Assembly: GCF_000421605.1 (NCBI RefSeq)
Contig: NZ_ATXI01000013.1
Location: forward strand, 1 to 57,756
Source: Thermodesulfobacterium thermophilum DSM 1276
GTDB taxonomy: Bacteria; Desulfobacterota; Thermodesulfobacteria; Thermodesulfobacteriales; Thermodesulfobacteriaceae
Length of the DNA: 57,756 bases
Direction of reading: 5' to 3'
Shown here: one piece after another, positions 1 to 8,480 of the stretch
How positions within the stretch are numbered: the first letter of the stretch is position 1
Layout of the letters: every line of letters starts with the position of its first letter
The notes under the pieces: model-generated
What the model saw: the letters and a program-made list of their open reading frames with translations, nothing else
Told to the model about the DNA's origin: nothing
The model's database searches: none
Made by a program: the position numbers and the translations under genes

Positions 1-1363
1 CACCACTCTCAACCTTAGCACCTATCTCCTCTACCTCCCTACTCACCTCCTCTACCACTCCCTTTATCTCCCTTATAACACCTGCTATCTCATCGGTTGA
101 TTTGTTAGTTCTTTCTGCTAATTTTCTTATCTCCCCTGCAACAACCGCAAAAGATTTTCCATGCTCTCCAGCTCGGGCTGCCTCAATCGTTGCATTCAAA
201 GCAAGTAAATTGGTCTGCTCTGCCACATCCTTGATAAACTCTACCACACTCTCAATAGCCTTGGTCCTCTCCTCTAAAGTTTGCATAACTTCCTTCAACT
301 TATCCGCGGTCCTTTCTATTACCTTAACCTCATTTGCAGTTTTCAATGTATAGTTTTCTCCTTCCCTTGCAATCTCAGCTGTCTTTTTACTTTCTTCAAG
401 TATGTTGGTTGTGTTTTTAGCTATGTCAACCACCGTAATAGACATCTGTTCAGCTGCACTTGCTATCTGGGTTGCCTTTTGGGTCTGGTTCTCAATACTT
501 GCACTAAACTGCTTGGTTATGGCAGACAACTCCTCACTTGAACCAGCAAGGGCAACAGACACATGCTTAACCTCCTCTATAAGATTTCTGAGGCTAACCA
601 GTGCCTCTCTGAGATCAGCACTCATCAACCCTATTTCATCTCGACTGTCAACAGCTATCTCAACCGCAAGATCCCCTTCCCTTACCCTTGCCAAAGCCTG
701 CCTTAACCTCTCGATAGAACCCCTGATAGATGTAGTCACACCAAAAACTACAACCAAAGAAATAACTATAAAAATTCCTCCAAATACAAACAAAATAACA
801 AAAAGACGTTTGATGCAATTCAAAGCTTCATGACCTCTTTCGTCAGCAGTTTTTGCATAAAAGGAAATCAACTTATCCACTTCTGTCCCAATTACCTTTA
901 ATTTAGGAGTTAAATCTTTTTCATACAAAAAGATAGCCTCAGCAGTTTTTCCTGTCAAAGCAAGCTCAATAACCTTATTATTTATATCTCGAGCTATTAT
1001 TATAACATCCTCTACACCTTTCAATAATTTTTTTCCCTCTTCTGAACGAGTATTAGACTTAAGAACCTCTATTGTTTTCCTATATTCTTCTCTGGCTTTT
1101 AAAATCTCGTTGTAATACTCCTTTCTCTTTTCTGGTTCATTGGTTAAAAGCATTAGAGAAACATTACCAATAACGTTTTCCATAATCTCCTTTCTTATTT
1201 TTGCAGCAAATTTGATCTTATCTGCTCTTTCTCCCAAATCCTCAACATCTTTTTTCACAACATACAAAGAGTATAAAGTATAAAGAGATACAAGGCCCAC
1301 TATCAAAAAAATAACCCCAAAACCAGCAATAAGTTTTTTGGTAATACTCCAGTTTTTGAACAT
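1..1363 (-). CDS. Methyl-accepting chemotaxis protein, C-terminus cut by window edge
   Basis: Transmembrane chemoreceptor that passes ligand signals to the CheA/CheW array. 454 codons are readable and the frame is still open at base 1. An N-terminal membrane segment (about residues 8-30) is followed by a roughly 150-residue sensor region, a second membrane segment (about 182-205), a HAMP-like region and the cytoplasmic coiled coil. The highly conserved hairpin tip is present as [19 protein letters not shown], followed by [15 protein letters not shown]. The ATG is preceded by GGAGG with good spacing. It is the last gene of the cheA-cheW-cheX cluster, so it probably signals to that CheA. The ligand cannot be told. 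Codons ending in G (AGG, GAG, GGG) look commoner here than in neighbouring housekeeping genes. Confidence 0.93.
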   Translation of the reverse strand, partial: MFKNWSITKKLIAGFGVIFLIVGLVSLYTLYSLYVVKKDVEDLGERADKIKFAAKIRKEIMENVIGNVSLMLLTNEPEKRKEYYNEILKAREEYRKTIEVLKSNTRSEEGKKLLKGVEDVIIIARDINNKVIELALTGKTAEAIFLYEKDLTPKLKVIGTEVDKLISFYAKTADERGHEALNCIKRLFVILFVFGGIFIVISLVVVFGVTTSIRGSIERLRQALARVREGDLAVEIAVDSRDEIGLMSADLREALVSLRNLIEEVKHVSVALAGSSEELSAITKQFSASIENQTQKATQIASAAEQMSITVVDIAKNTTNILEESKKTAEIAREGENYTLKTANEVKVIERTADKLKEVMQTLEERTKAIESVVEFIKDVAEQTNLLALNATIEAARAGEHGKSFAVVAGEIRKLAERTNKSTDEIAGVIREIKGVVEEVSREVEEIGAKVESG

Positions 1364-1403
1364 AGTGTTCCTCCTTTATTTGAAAAAATTTATGTTGTTA
1401 TAT

Positions 1404-1877
1404 CTATTTTTTCCCAAGACCAAACTCAACTATCAGGTCAAGATTGTCTCCTAAAGTATACAAAAAGGAAACTCTGGGGATTTTGCTGGGTATTTCTATT
1501 TTATGGTCTACTCCAGTTACTATAGAAGGGGTAGAACCTTCAAGTTTTAGTCCAAATTTTTCAAGCTCTCTTCTAAAAACACCGCTTATCTGGTTGGTAA
1601 GCTCTCCTGCGGCATCGACTGCTTCTTTGTTAAGTTCTGCTACCTCTTCTCCTAAGATATTTTTCATGAATTCAAAAATTATACCTTTGTTGTAGCTAAC
1701 GATAAGTACGCCTTCAAGTTTATCTGAAGCTAAACCCACTATTACTGAGACATCTTTAAACCCTTCGTTATCCTGCCTTACCTTGGTCTCTTTTAAAACC
1801 GGTGTCTCCATAAGATACATTCCTAATACTTCTTCTACAGCTTTTTTTACAGAATCAGCAATAGCCTGAGCATTCAT
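1404..1877 (-). CDS. cheX: CheX-type chemotaxis phosphatase
   Basis: Probable phosphatase that removes phosphate from CheY or another receiver domain and so ends the chemotaxis signal. The protein has 157 residues, normal for CheX. The family's catalytic helix signature E-x-x-N is visible in AGELTNQISG (about residues 91-100); known CheX/CheC/FliY proteins use this Glu and Asn to attack the aspartyl phosphate. Only one such helix is seen, which fits CheX rather than the two-site CheC. It lies between cheW and the receptor gene on the same strand. Its likely target is the receiver domain on the CheA of this operon, or a CheY outside the window. Confidence 0.85.
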   Translation of the reverse strand: MNAQAIADSVKKAVEEVLGMYLMETPVLKETKVRQDNEGFKDVSVIVGLASDKLEGVLIVSYNKGIIFEFMKNILGEEVAELNKEAVDAAGELTNQISGVFRRELEKFGLKLEGSTPSIVTGVDHKIEIPSKIPRVSFLYTLGDNLDLIVEFGLGKK

Positions 1878-1922
1878 AGGTTTCTACCCTCCTCTTATTT
1901 CTTTAAAATTTTGATATTTAGC

Positions 1923-2411
1923 TTAAAACTGAAGCAATCTATCTACATCAAAGATAAGCAATATTTTATCAGGTAGCTGATAAACATTTTTTACGTACTC
2001 CTTAGAGATACCTTCCATTCTCTCCGGTGTTTTCTCTATCTTATTTACAGGCACTTCCATTATATCACCAATTCTCTCCACCACAAAAGAAACCGGTGCC
2101 TCTCCTTCAGTTTTAAGAATAAGATTTACGGTGGGTTTTATATTTTCCTTCAAACCCACCATTTTTGCAAGGTCCATAACCGTAACAATCTGCCCTCTTA
2201 AATTCATGATCCCTAAGATAAACTCATCTGCCAAAGGAACTGGCGTTATCTCTGTATCCTTGTTTATTTCCATGATAATATCCGCCGGTATCCCACATAA
2301 AAAATTCCCTAAATAAAACGTTACAAAGGTTATGGTGTCAATGGTTGCAAGCTTATGATCTTTTTCCTCTGATAAAATAACCTTTTTTTCCTCTCTCTTC
2401 ATTAGATTCAT
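1923..2411 (-). CDS. cheW: CheW adaptor protein
   Basis: Cytoplasmic SH3-like adaptor that couples chemoreceptors to CheA. The 162-residue protein has a charged N-terminal tail of about 25 residues, then one CheW domain starting at TFVTFYLGNFLCGIPAD. Typical features are the central segment FILGIMNLRGQIVTVMDL and the following GLKENIKPT region. The start ATG follows a GGAGG about 10 nt away; a second Met at codon 4 is a possible alternative. It sits 18 nt downstream of cheA and is almost certainly co-transcribed with it. Confidence 0.92.
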   Translation of the reverse strand: MNLMKREEKKVILSEEKDHKLATIDTITFVTFYLGNFLCGIPADIIMEINKDTEITPVPLADEFILGIMNLRGQIVTVMDLAKMVGLKENIKPTVNLILKTEGEAPVSFVVERIGDIMEVPVNKIEKTPERMEGISKEYVKNVYQLPDKILLIFDVDRLLQF

Positions 2412-2429
2412 CTCTTTAAAACCTCCTTT

Positions 2430-5126
2430 TTAACTTAAGAGTTGTTTAATTCTTTCAAGAACTTGGTCTCTTTGTAGCTTCACTTCATAGCCGTTTGCCC
2501 CAAACTCAAATACCTTCCTTTTGACTTCCTCCCCTGCAAGGGCTGTTACTACAATCACAGGAAGGTTTTTAAACTGAGGATTTCCTCTTAACTCTTTTAA
2601 CAACTCAAACCCATCCATCTCTGGCATCTCTATGTCGGTTATTACCAAATCAAAGTTAGGGTCATTATGTAATTTTTCTATCGCTTCACGTCCGTTCTCT
2701 ACACACTCAACCTCAAAACCCATCGCCTCTAAATAGTTCTTCATCATGTTCCTGAAAAACGGTGAATCCTCTGCCAATAAAATCCTCTTAGCAGTATGAA
2801 CCTCCTCTTTAAGTTTAACCACAAACCACTCTGGGTCATACATCTCTATCACCTTGTAAATGTCTATAAAAAGCACAGTTTTTCCGTCTATTATTTTATG
2901 CCCTAATATCCCAGGGTTGTTGTAAAGCCCTTCCTCTATTTCAAGGGTGGTCTCAATGGTATCAACTATGCTTGAACAAAGAATAGCACAAGTTTTGCTT
3001 CTCTCTGTAAAGAATAGCACTATGTAACTATCTTGATAAGGTAGCCCTTGCAAGGGCAAATAATTTTCTAATCTTATCACAGGAACTACCTGGTCCTCAT
3101 AGATGATAACCTCTTTACCACCTACGATCTGTAAGCCATCTGCCTTAACTTTATCAAGCCTTGAAATAAGTGCTATAGGTAATGCAAGTCGGTCTTGTCC
3201 TACATCAAACAACAACAAGAAATAGGTTTCATCTTTTGAGGTCTTAATCGTAATTCTGTCAACATCAAGCCTCTTTTCTACCTCTTCCACACTTAATCCA
3301 ATAAACTTTGATAATCCAACCACATCAAGAATTAAAGCTAACGCTCCATCTCCCATAATCGTTGCTCCACTGTAAACCGGTATGTCTTTAAACCACTTAC
3401 CTAAAGGCTTAACCACTATCTCTTCTGAATTTAAAATCTCATCTACAAGCAACCCTAAAACTCTTTCTCCTGTGGTTAATATCACAAGATTTTTAGACAA
3501 AACCTCTCCGTTTGAGCTCTGTCTCAATATCTCTGAAAGCTTCAATACCGGTATAATCTCTCCTCTTAGTCTATAAAAATCTGTAGACCCTACCTTTAAA
3601 AGGTCCTTATCTGGGTCAACGCTTACAAGCTCTTTAAGATTAACCTGAGGAATAGCATACTTATAACCACCTGACTTAACGATAAGTGCAGGAATGATAG
3701 CAAGGGTAAGAGGAATTTTTACCCTAACCGTTGTCCCCTTACCATAGATGGTGTTTATCTCAATCGTTCCTCCAAGTTTTTCGATGTTTGTCTTTACCAC
3801 ATCCATCCCAACTCCACGACCAGACACCTGGGTAACCTTCTCAGCCGTAGAAAATCCAGGTTTAAAAATCAAAGCAAGTAAATCACTCTCCCTTGCTTTT
3901 TGGGCTTCCTCTGCTGTCATAAAACCCTTCTCGATTGCCTTCTTACGAATTTTTTCTACATCAATACCCTTTCCGTCATCTTCGATTTCTATCACTACCT
4001 GACCACCTTCCTGATAAGCCCTTAAATAAACCGTTCCCTCTTCTCTTTTACCAACCTGCACCCTCACTTCAGGTGGTTCTATCCCGTGATCGATTGCGTT
4101 TCTAACTAAATGCGTAAGAGGATCTTTTATAGCCTCAATTATCGAACGGTCAAGCTCTGTTTCTGTACCCTCAAGATGAAGATTTACCTTTTTCCCTAAG
4201 GATTTTGCAAGATCTCTAACTATCCTTGGAAATTTGTTAAAAACTGTCCCAATGGGTTGCATCCTTGTTTTCATTATGGTTTCTTGCATCTCAGTGGTAA
4301 TCATAGAAAGTGCTTGAACACTTCTTGTAAGGTCGTCATCCATTATTTTTTGAGAAAGCTGAACCACCCTGTTCCTTGCTAAAACAAGTTCTCCTGCCAA
4401 ATTCATAAGCTGGTCTAAAAGCTTTACATCAACCTTTATGTGGGTCTCTGTTAACTCTACTTGAGGAGTTGCTACCTGGGTTGTCTCTTTTTTCTTTTCT
4501 TCAACCTTAACTTTCTCCACTATTTCCTGTTTTTTCTCTTCTTTCTTTTTCTCCTTCTGTTCCTGGGTATTATCCTCAGATGTTTCCACAGATACTTCCT
4601 CAAAAGGTGTTTGAGAGATTTCCTGGGAGATTTCTTCAGGAATTTCTTCAGAAGTTTCTTGAGAGGGTTTTTCTACAGGTTTCTCTTCAGGTCTACTCTC
4701 AGTAATTGTATCACCTTTTTTATCCAATCCTTTTTTGACTTTTTCCGTAAAATTAGAAAGGGTTACCAGAAATTCAAGTAGATTATCATCTATGGGCTCT
4801 TCTTTATGGGTTTCTAAATGCTGAACGATAAACTTTATCCAGTCAACCGCCTTAAGCAACATGTCTATGATGCTATCATCTGGTTTAAGTAACCCATCTC
4901 TAATCCTTGAAAGGATCTCTTCTGAAAAATGAGCGATAGATTCAAGAGACTTAAAACCAAAAAATCCTGAAGCCCCCTTTAGAGAATGCATGCTTCTAAA
5001 AAGAGAACGAATCACCTCTAAATTTTCTTTATCCTTCTCTAACTCAAGAAACCCCTCTTCTAAATTAGTAATTGCCTCTTTTGCCTCAACTAAAAAGTCT
5101 TGCAAAATATCTTCATCAAACATCAT
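2430..5126 (-). CDS. cheA: CheA histidine kinase with two CheW-like domains and a C-terminal receiver (CheA-CheY hybrid)
   Basis: Central kinase of the chemotaxis array. Domains in order: HPt (about 1-110, phosphoacceptor His47 in SMHSLKGASG), a Lys/Glu-rich linker (about 140-222), dimerisation helices (from VDVKLLDQLMNLAGELV), an ATPase domain (N box LVRNAIDHG, G1 box DDGKGID, G2 box GRGVGMDVV), a first CheW-like domain (about 475-610), a second CheW-like domain (about 632-765) and a receiver (about 780-898, phosphoacceptor Asp831 in ITDIEMPEMDG). No separate P2 (CheY/CheB-binding) domain is evident, since the region is a low-complexity linker. The architecture resembles CheAY/FrzE hybrids. 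The SD GGGAGGT precedes a double ATG. It is the first gene of the operon cheA-cheW-cheX-mcp. Confidence 0.95.
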   Translation of the reverse strand: MMFDEDILQDFLVEAKEAITNLEEGFLELEKDKENLEVIRSLFRSMHSLKGASGFFGFKSLESIAHFSEEILSRIRDGLLKPDDSIIDMLLKAVDWIKFIVQHLETHKEEPIDDNLLEFLVTLSNFTEKVKKGLDKKGDTITESRPEEKPVEKPSQETSEEIPEEISQEISQTPFEEVSVETSEDNTQEQKEKKKEEKKQEIVEKVKVEEKKKETTQVATPQVELTETHIKVDVKLLDQLMNLAGELVLARNRVVQLSQKIMDDDLTRSVQALSMITTEMQETIMKTRMQPIGTVFNKFPRIVRDLAKSLGKKVNLHLEGTETELDRSIIEAIKDPLTHLVRNAIDHGIEPPEVRVQVGKREEGTVYLRAYQEGGQVVIEIEDDGKGIDVEKIRKKAIEKGFMTAEEAQKARESDLLALIFKPGFSTAEKVTQVSGRGVGMDVVKTNIEKLGGTIEINTIYGKGTTVRVKIPLTLAIIPALIVKSGGYKYAIPQVNLKELVSVDPDKDLLKVGSTDFYRLRGEIIPVLKLSEILRQSSNGEVLSKNLVILTTGERVLGLLVDEILNSEEIVVKPLGKWFKDIPVYSGATIMGDGALALILDVVGLSKFIGLSVEEVEKRLDVDRITIKTSKDETYFLLLFDVGQDRLALPIALISRLDKVKADGLQIVGGKEVIIYEDQVVPVIRLENYLPLQGLPYQDSYIVLFFTERSKTCAILCSSIVDTIETTLEIEEGLYNNPGILGHKIIDGKTVLFIDIYKVIEMYDPEWFVVKLKEEVHTAKRILLAEDSPFFRNMMKNYLEAMGFEVECVENGREAIEKLHNDPNFDLVITDIEMPEMDGFELLKELRGNPQFKNLPVIVVTALAGEEVKRKVFEFGANGYEVKLQRDQVLERIKQLLS

Positions 5127-5173
5127 AAAACTACCTCCCTCATTTTAATGACATTTTCTCCTATATAAACAAA

Positions 5174-5201
5174 ATTTTATTAAAAAAAAATTTTTTGTCA
5201 A
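5174..5201 (-). promoter_or_regulatory. Predicted sigma70 promoter for the cheA operon
   Basis: On the minus strand TTGACA (5201-5196) is followed after 16 nt by TAAAAT (5179-5174). The spacer is an A/T tract. Predicted transcription start is near 5167, giving a leader of about 40 nt with the GGGAGGT site of cheA. Confidence 0.6.
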
Positions 5202-5262
5202 ACCTCGATTTAAATAAATTTATTAAACTTATCTATTAATTTGTGTTGTTATTAAGCTAAAG

Positions 5263-5290
5263 TTGGATTTTTTTGATAGTGTGCTAAAAT
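5263..5290 (+). promoter_or_regulatory. Predicted promoter of the EamA transporter gene
   Basis: TTGGAT (5263-5268), 16 nt spacer, TAAAAT (5285-5290). The -10 box ends only 8 nt before the GTG start and no Shine-Dalgarno sequence is visible, so the mRNA may be leaderless. It is divergent to the cheA promoter. Confidence 0.5.
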
Positions 5291-5298
5291 AGTTAGTC

Positions 5299-6231
5299 GT
5301 GAACAAAGCTTTTTTTTATCTTGGTATAACCATTCTTTTTTTTAGTTCCTACGAGGTAGTAAGTAGAACACTTACCGGTTTAGTCAATCCTTTTCAGGTC
5401 GTTTTTCTAAGGTTTTTAATAGGAGGTATGTTGCTTTTACCTTTTGCCTTGTTTAAGTTTAAAGATTTAGGGTTTAATCTTAGTCTTAAAGATTTTTTTT
5501 ATCTTTTCCTTTTAAGTCTTATTAACATAGTTTTTAGTATGTGTCTTTTACAACTTGGCATCAACCAAACTAAAGCCAGCTTAGCTGCGGTGATATTTAG
5601 TTCAAACCCTATTTTTGTAGCCCTTTCTGCTTATTTCTTACTAAAAGAACCACTAACCTATAAGAAACTTTTGGGTTTAGTTGTAGGTTTTTCAGGCTTA
5701 ATTTTTACCTTTTATAAAGATTTAAACATAGACTATAGTTATTCTTATGGGATACTATACCTGCTTCTTTCAGCTTTAACTTATGGGATATACACCGCTT
5801 TTGCCCAAAAGATAAACCATAAGATAGACAATTTAGTTATGAATTCTATCTCCTTTCTCATAGGAAGCCTGCTTTTGGTACCCATTCTCTTGATTCTTCA
5901 TCAGCCTCTCTTTTCGGTTCCTAAACAAGCCTGGCCTTTTATACTTTATATAGGAATTTTTGTAACTGGAGTAGCTTATTATACCTATTTTAAAGGACTT
6001 AGTCTGACTAACGCCAGTCGAGGATCTACCATATTTTTTATCAAACCAATTTTAGCAAGTTTTTTAGCTTGGCTTTTCCTTTCAGAAAAAATAACCTTGC
6101 AGTTAATCTTAGGAGGATTCATAATAATCCTCGGTATTTTTTTGGTTCAAAAAGAAGGTAAGCCAAAACTGGAACTATCTGAAAAGAAAGCAAAAATTCT
6201 TTTTTCTGGAGATAAACGGTGGATAAGTTAA
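5299..6231 (+). CDS. EamA/DMT-family transporter
   Basis: Inner-membrane protein of the drug/metabolite transporter superfamily, with about ten hydrophobic segments and an internal repeat of two five-helix EamA halves (about 5-135 and 150-285). Typical features are FSSNPIFVALSAYFLLKEPL at the end of the first half and a parallel segment ending FLAWLFLSEKITL in the second. The substrate is unknown; relatives export amino acids, nucleosides or other small metabolites. The start is GTG with no ribosome-binding site. The 3' end overlaps the next gene by 13 nt, so the two are probably translationally coupled. Confidence 0.88.
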   Translation: MNKAFFYLGITILFFSSYEVVSRTLTGLVNPFQVVFLRFLIGGMLLLPFALFKFKDLGFNLSLKDFFYLFLLSLINIVFSMCLLQLGINQTKASLAAVIFSSNPIFVALSAYFLLKEPLTYKKLLGLVVGFSGLIFTFYKDLNIDYSYSYGILYLLLSALTYGIYTAFAQKINHKIDNLVMNSISFLIGSLLLVPILLILHQPLFSVPKQAWPFILYIGIFVTGVAYYTYFKGLSLTNASRGSTIFFIKPILASFLAWLFLSEKITLQLILGGFIIILGIFLVQKEGKPKLELSEKKAKILFSGDKRWIS

Positions 6232-6992
6232 GGTTGAATAAATTTTTAGCTGCCTGTGGGATTACTTCCAGAAGAAAGGCAGATGAACTTATTAAACAAG
6301 GTAAGGTTTTGGTAAATGGCGAAGTTGTATCAGACCTTTCTTATAAAGTTGACCCTCAAAAAGACGAAGTGATAGTAGAAGGCAAAAAAATCTCGTTACC
6401 AGAAAAAGTTTATTATCTATTCTATAAGCCCAAAGGGTTTTTGACCTCGCTTTATGATCCTCACCACAGGGAAACCATCAAGTGTTTTTTAGAAAATTTA
6501 CCCCAGAGAGTATTTCCTGTGGGTAGACTTGACAAGTACAGCGAAGGGTTACTTTTGCTTACCAACGATGGGGAGTTAGGAAACTTTTTACTTCACCCTA
6601 AATACGGAGTAGAAAGACGTTATTTGGTTTGGGTAAGTCCTAAATTGGAAGAACCGAAAATAAAAAATTTACTAAAACATGGAATTCATCTTGAAGGGAA
6701 GCTGATTAAACCTCTTGTTTTTAGGTTCGTTAAAACTGAGGATAAAAGCTATGTTTATGAGGTTTGTGTAAAAGAAGGGATAAAAAGAGAAGTTAGAAAA
6801 ATGGTAGCTTATTTAGGAGGTAAAGTTCACAGGCTGCTACGTGTTCAGTTTGGCCCCCTTATGCTTGGAGACCTAAAACCTGGAGAAATAAGGCCTCTTT
6901 CTAAGTCTGAATTGCAAAATCTTTTTAAATTTGTAGCTCAACTAAAGAACTCTAAAAGTTTAGCCAGAGCTTTTTCAGGTGAAGAGACATAA
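6219..6992 (+). CDS. rluB: RluB/RsuA-family rRNA pseudouridine synthase
   Basis: Converts a uridine in rRNA to pseudouridine; the 257-residue size and sequence style fit RluB (23S rRNA) better than RsuA, but this is not certain. An N-terminal S4 RNA-binding domain (about 4-60, LNKFLAACGITSRRKADELI) is followed by the catalytic domain with the family motif PVGRLDKYSEGLLLLTNDG, in which the Asp is the catalytic nucleophile. The GTG start lies inside the end of the EamA gene. The C-terminal 18 residues are encoded in DNA that overlaps the tail of a convergent gene by 55 nt. Confidence 0.9.
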   Translation: MDKLRLNKFLAACGITSRRKADELIKQGKVLVNGEVVSDLSYKVDPQKDEVIVEGKKISLPEKVYYLFYKPKGFLTSLYDPHHRETIKCFLENLPQRVFPVGRLDKYSEGLLLLTNDGELGNFLLHPKYGVERRYLVWVSPKLEEPKIKNLLKHGIHLEGKLIKPLVFRFVKTEDKSYVYEVCVKEGIKREVRKMVAYLGGKVHRLLRVQFGPLMLGDLKPGEIRPLSKSELQNLFKFVAQLKNSKSLARAFSGEET

Positions 6993-7399
6993 TTAACACC
7001 AGGAATGTTTTCCCATGTGTTAATCCCTATCACTGGTTTCCACATCTTTAAAGCTAAAGCTATCTCAGAAAGGGTACCGTATCCACCGGAAATGGCTATC
7101 ACCGCTTCAACCGACCTTATCAAGATTACGTTTCGTGCATGTCCCATATCACTAAGCACCAATACTTTAACATAAGGGTTGGCTTCTTCAGGTTTATGCC
7201 CTGGCAGAATCCCTACTGTGGTAGCTCCAGCCTTAAAAGCCCCCTTACAAGCCGCTTCCATTACTCCGCCCAGACCACCGGTATAAACTATGGCCCCCTT
7301 TTCACCCAAGAGTTTTCCCATAGTATAGGCTATTTGATAGGTGCTCTCATCAGCAATCCCTGCCCCTACCACAGCTATCCTTCTATTCTTTAAATCCAT
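6938..7399 (-). CDS. SLOG/Rossmann-fold protein of the TIGR00725 type
   Basis: Small 153-residue protein related to the lysine-decarboxylase-like (LOG) family. It has an N-terminal IAVVGAG, a phosphate-binding loop region [15 protein letters not shown] and the second family motif in the form [14 protein letters not shown] (LOG proteins usually have PGGxGTxxE). Such proteins bind nucleotides or their derivatives, but the activity of this subfamily is not established. It overlaps pcm by 17 nt and is probably translated with it. Its 3' end overlaps rluB on the other strand by 55 nt. Confidence 0.8.
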   Translation of the reverse strand: MDLKNRRIAVVGAGIADESTYQIAYTMGKLLGEKGAIVYTGGLGGVMEAACKGAFKAGATTVGILPGHKPEEANPYVKVLVLSDMGHARNVILIRSVEAVIAISGGYGTLSEIALALKMWKPVIGINTWENIPGVNYVSSPEKALAKLLEFFS

Positions 7400-8045
7400 A
7401 AGCCCCCACCAACTTTACAAATCTTACCGGTTCTAAGGTTTGAGTTTTAAGTATCCCGTCTTTTTTAATCCCCTTTACCAAAACTTGAGAAAATTCATCC
7501 CCTACAGGGATAACTATTCTCCCCCCTTCGGCAAGCTGGTCTACCAAAGGCTGAGGGATCTGTGGGGAAGCTGCGGTAACGATGATGGCATCAAAAGGTG
7601 CAGCCTCAGGCCATCCTAAACTTCCGTCTCCAATCTTAAGAGAGATGTTCTTATATCCCAAGCTTAGGAGCACTTTTTTAGCCTTTTCAGAAAGGTCAGG
7701 ATCTCTTTCTATAGTGTAAACCCACAAAGCTATCTCTGCAAGAATAGCTGTTTGGTATCCAGACCCTGTTCCTACTTCTAAAACTCTCTCTTTCCCCTTT
7801 AACTCCAAGGCCTCGGTCATTAAAGCTACGATATAAGGTTGAGAGATGGTTTGGCCCTTTCCTATAGGTAAAGGAAAGTCTCCGTAAGCCTGATCTCTTA
7901 AGGCTTCTTCAACGAAAAGATGTCTTGGAACTTTTAGCATCGCTTGAATTACCTTATCATCTTTAATACCTCGAGCTACAATCTGAAAATTAACCATTTT
8001 CTCTCGGGAGATCCTATACAGGTCTCTGTCGTAAAAACCTTGCAT
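7383..8045 (-). CDS. pcm: Protein-L-isoaspartate O-methyltransferase
   Basis: Repairs damaged proteins by methylating isoaspartyl residues with S-adenosylmethionine. The 220-residue length is normal. The SAM-binding motif [18 protein letters not shown] (about 88-105), the upstream [19 protein letters not shown] segment and [10 protein letters not shown] are characteristic. The ATG is preceded by GAGGT. It starts 3 nt after the stop of the BamE-like lipoprotein gene and overlaps the next gene, so the three minus-strand genes form one operon. A protein-repair enzyme fits a thermophilic host. Confidence 0.93.
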   Translation of the reverse strand: MQGFYDRDLYRISREKMVNFQIVARGIKDDKVIQAMLKVPRHLFVEEALRDQAYGDFPLPIGKGQTISQPYIVALMTEALELKGKERVLEVGTGSGYQTAILAEIALWVYTIERDPDLSEKAKKVLLSLGYKNISLKIGDGSLGWPEAAPFDAIIVTAASPQIPQPLVDQLAEGGRIVIPVGDEFSQVLVKGIKKDGILKTQTLEPVRFVKLVGAYGFKE

Positions 8046-8048
8046 CTG

Positions 8049-8396
8049 CTACCTCTTTTTAGGTTTTTCCACCGTGTAATAATAACAATCAACTACTTGG
8101 TCTTTGTAGATAACGATTTTAAGTATTTCGGTATAATCTTCTCCTTTATAACGGTTGGCTAATGGGATGTCTTCCCAAAAATTTTTAACCCTATAGTAAT
8201 AATACCATTCTTCTCGTCCATCAGGAAATATAAAAATTTGCACAGGGGGGCCTAAAAACTGGATAACTTCCATTTTGTTTGTCTGATTAGGTTTGATAAG
8301 GCTGGCTTTTGAGGCTAAATTAGGTCCGGGTTTGGTAGCACAACCCCACAAACATAAACCTAAAAATACCGTTAACAACCATAACCTAAGCTTCAT
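8049..8396 (-). CDS. Small lipoprotein with a BamE/SmpA-like domain
   Basis: 115-residue secreted lipoprotein. The signal peptide MKLRLWLLTVFLGLCLWGC gives a plausible lipobox with the lipidated Cys at 19. The mature part has the pattern of BamE/SmpA-like domains: LIKPNQTNKMEVIQFLGPP, then a DGREEWYYYYR strand. The ATG at 8396 is chosen because AGGTGG lies just upstream; an upstream in-frame TTG at 8423 has no ribosome site and would add residues before the signal peptide. Whether it is a true Bam-complex subunit cannot be decided. It is first in the operon with pcm. Confidence 0.75.
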   Translation of the reverse strand: MKLRLWLLTVFLGLCLWGCATKPGPNLASKASLIKPNQTNKMEVIQFLGPPVQIFIFPDGREEWYYYYRVKNFWEDIPLANRYKGEDYTEILKIVIYKDQVVDCYYYTVEKPKKR

Positions 8397-8443
8397 CTTT
8401 CCACCTATTTCAATTTTATTCAAATATTAACATAAAATAAACC

Positions 8444-8471
8444 TTTTCACAACAAACTTTTGAGTTAAAAT
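8444..8471 (+). promoter_or_regulatory. Predicted promoter of the TtuA-like gene
   Basis: TTTTCA (8444-8449), 16 nt spacer, TAAAAT (8466-8471), ending 9 nt before the ATG at 8481. There is no Shine-Dalgarno sequence between them, so a leaderless transcript is likely. Confidence 0.45.
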
Positions 8472-8480
8472 TAAACAACT

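Noticed and set aside
102-833. Plus-strand frames opposite the chemoreceptor
   Set aside because: The minus strand encodes the invariant receptor hairpin; the plus frames are shadows.
4461-4781. Plus-strand open frame opposite the CheA linker
   Set aside because: It is the antisense shadow of the Lys/Glu-rich linker of cheA and gives a meaningless Phe/Leu-rich protein.
5140-5154. Four-codon upstream frame (MSLK) in the cheA leader
   Set aside because: A GGAG precedes it by only 3 nt, too close for good initiation, and nothing suggests a leader peptide.
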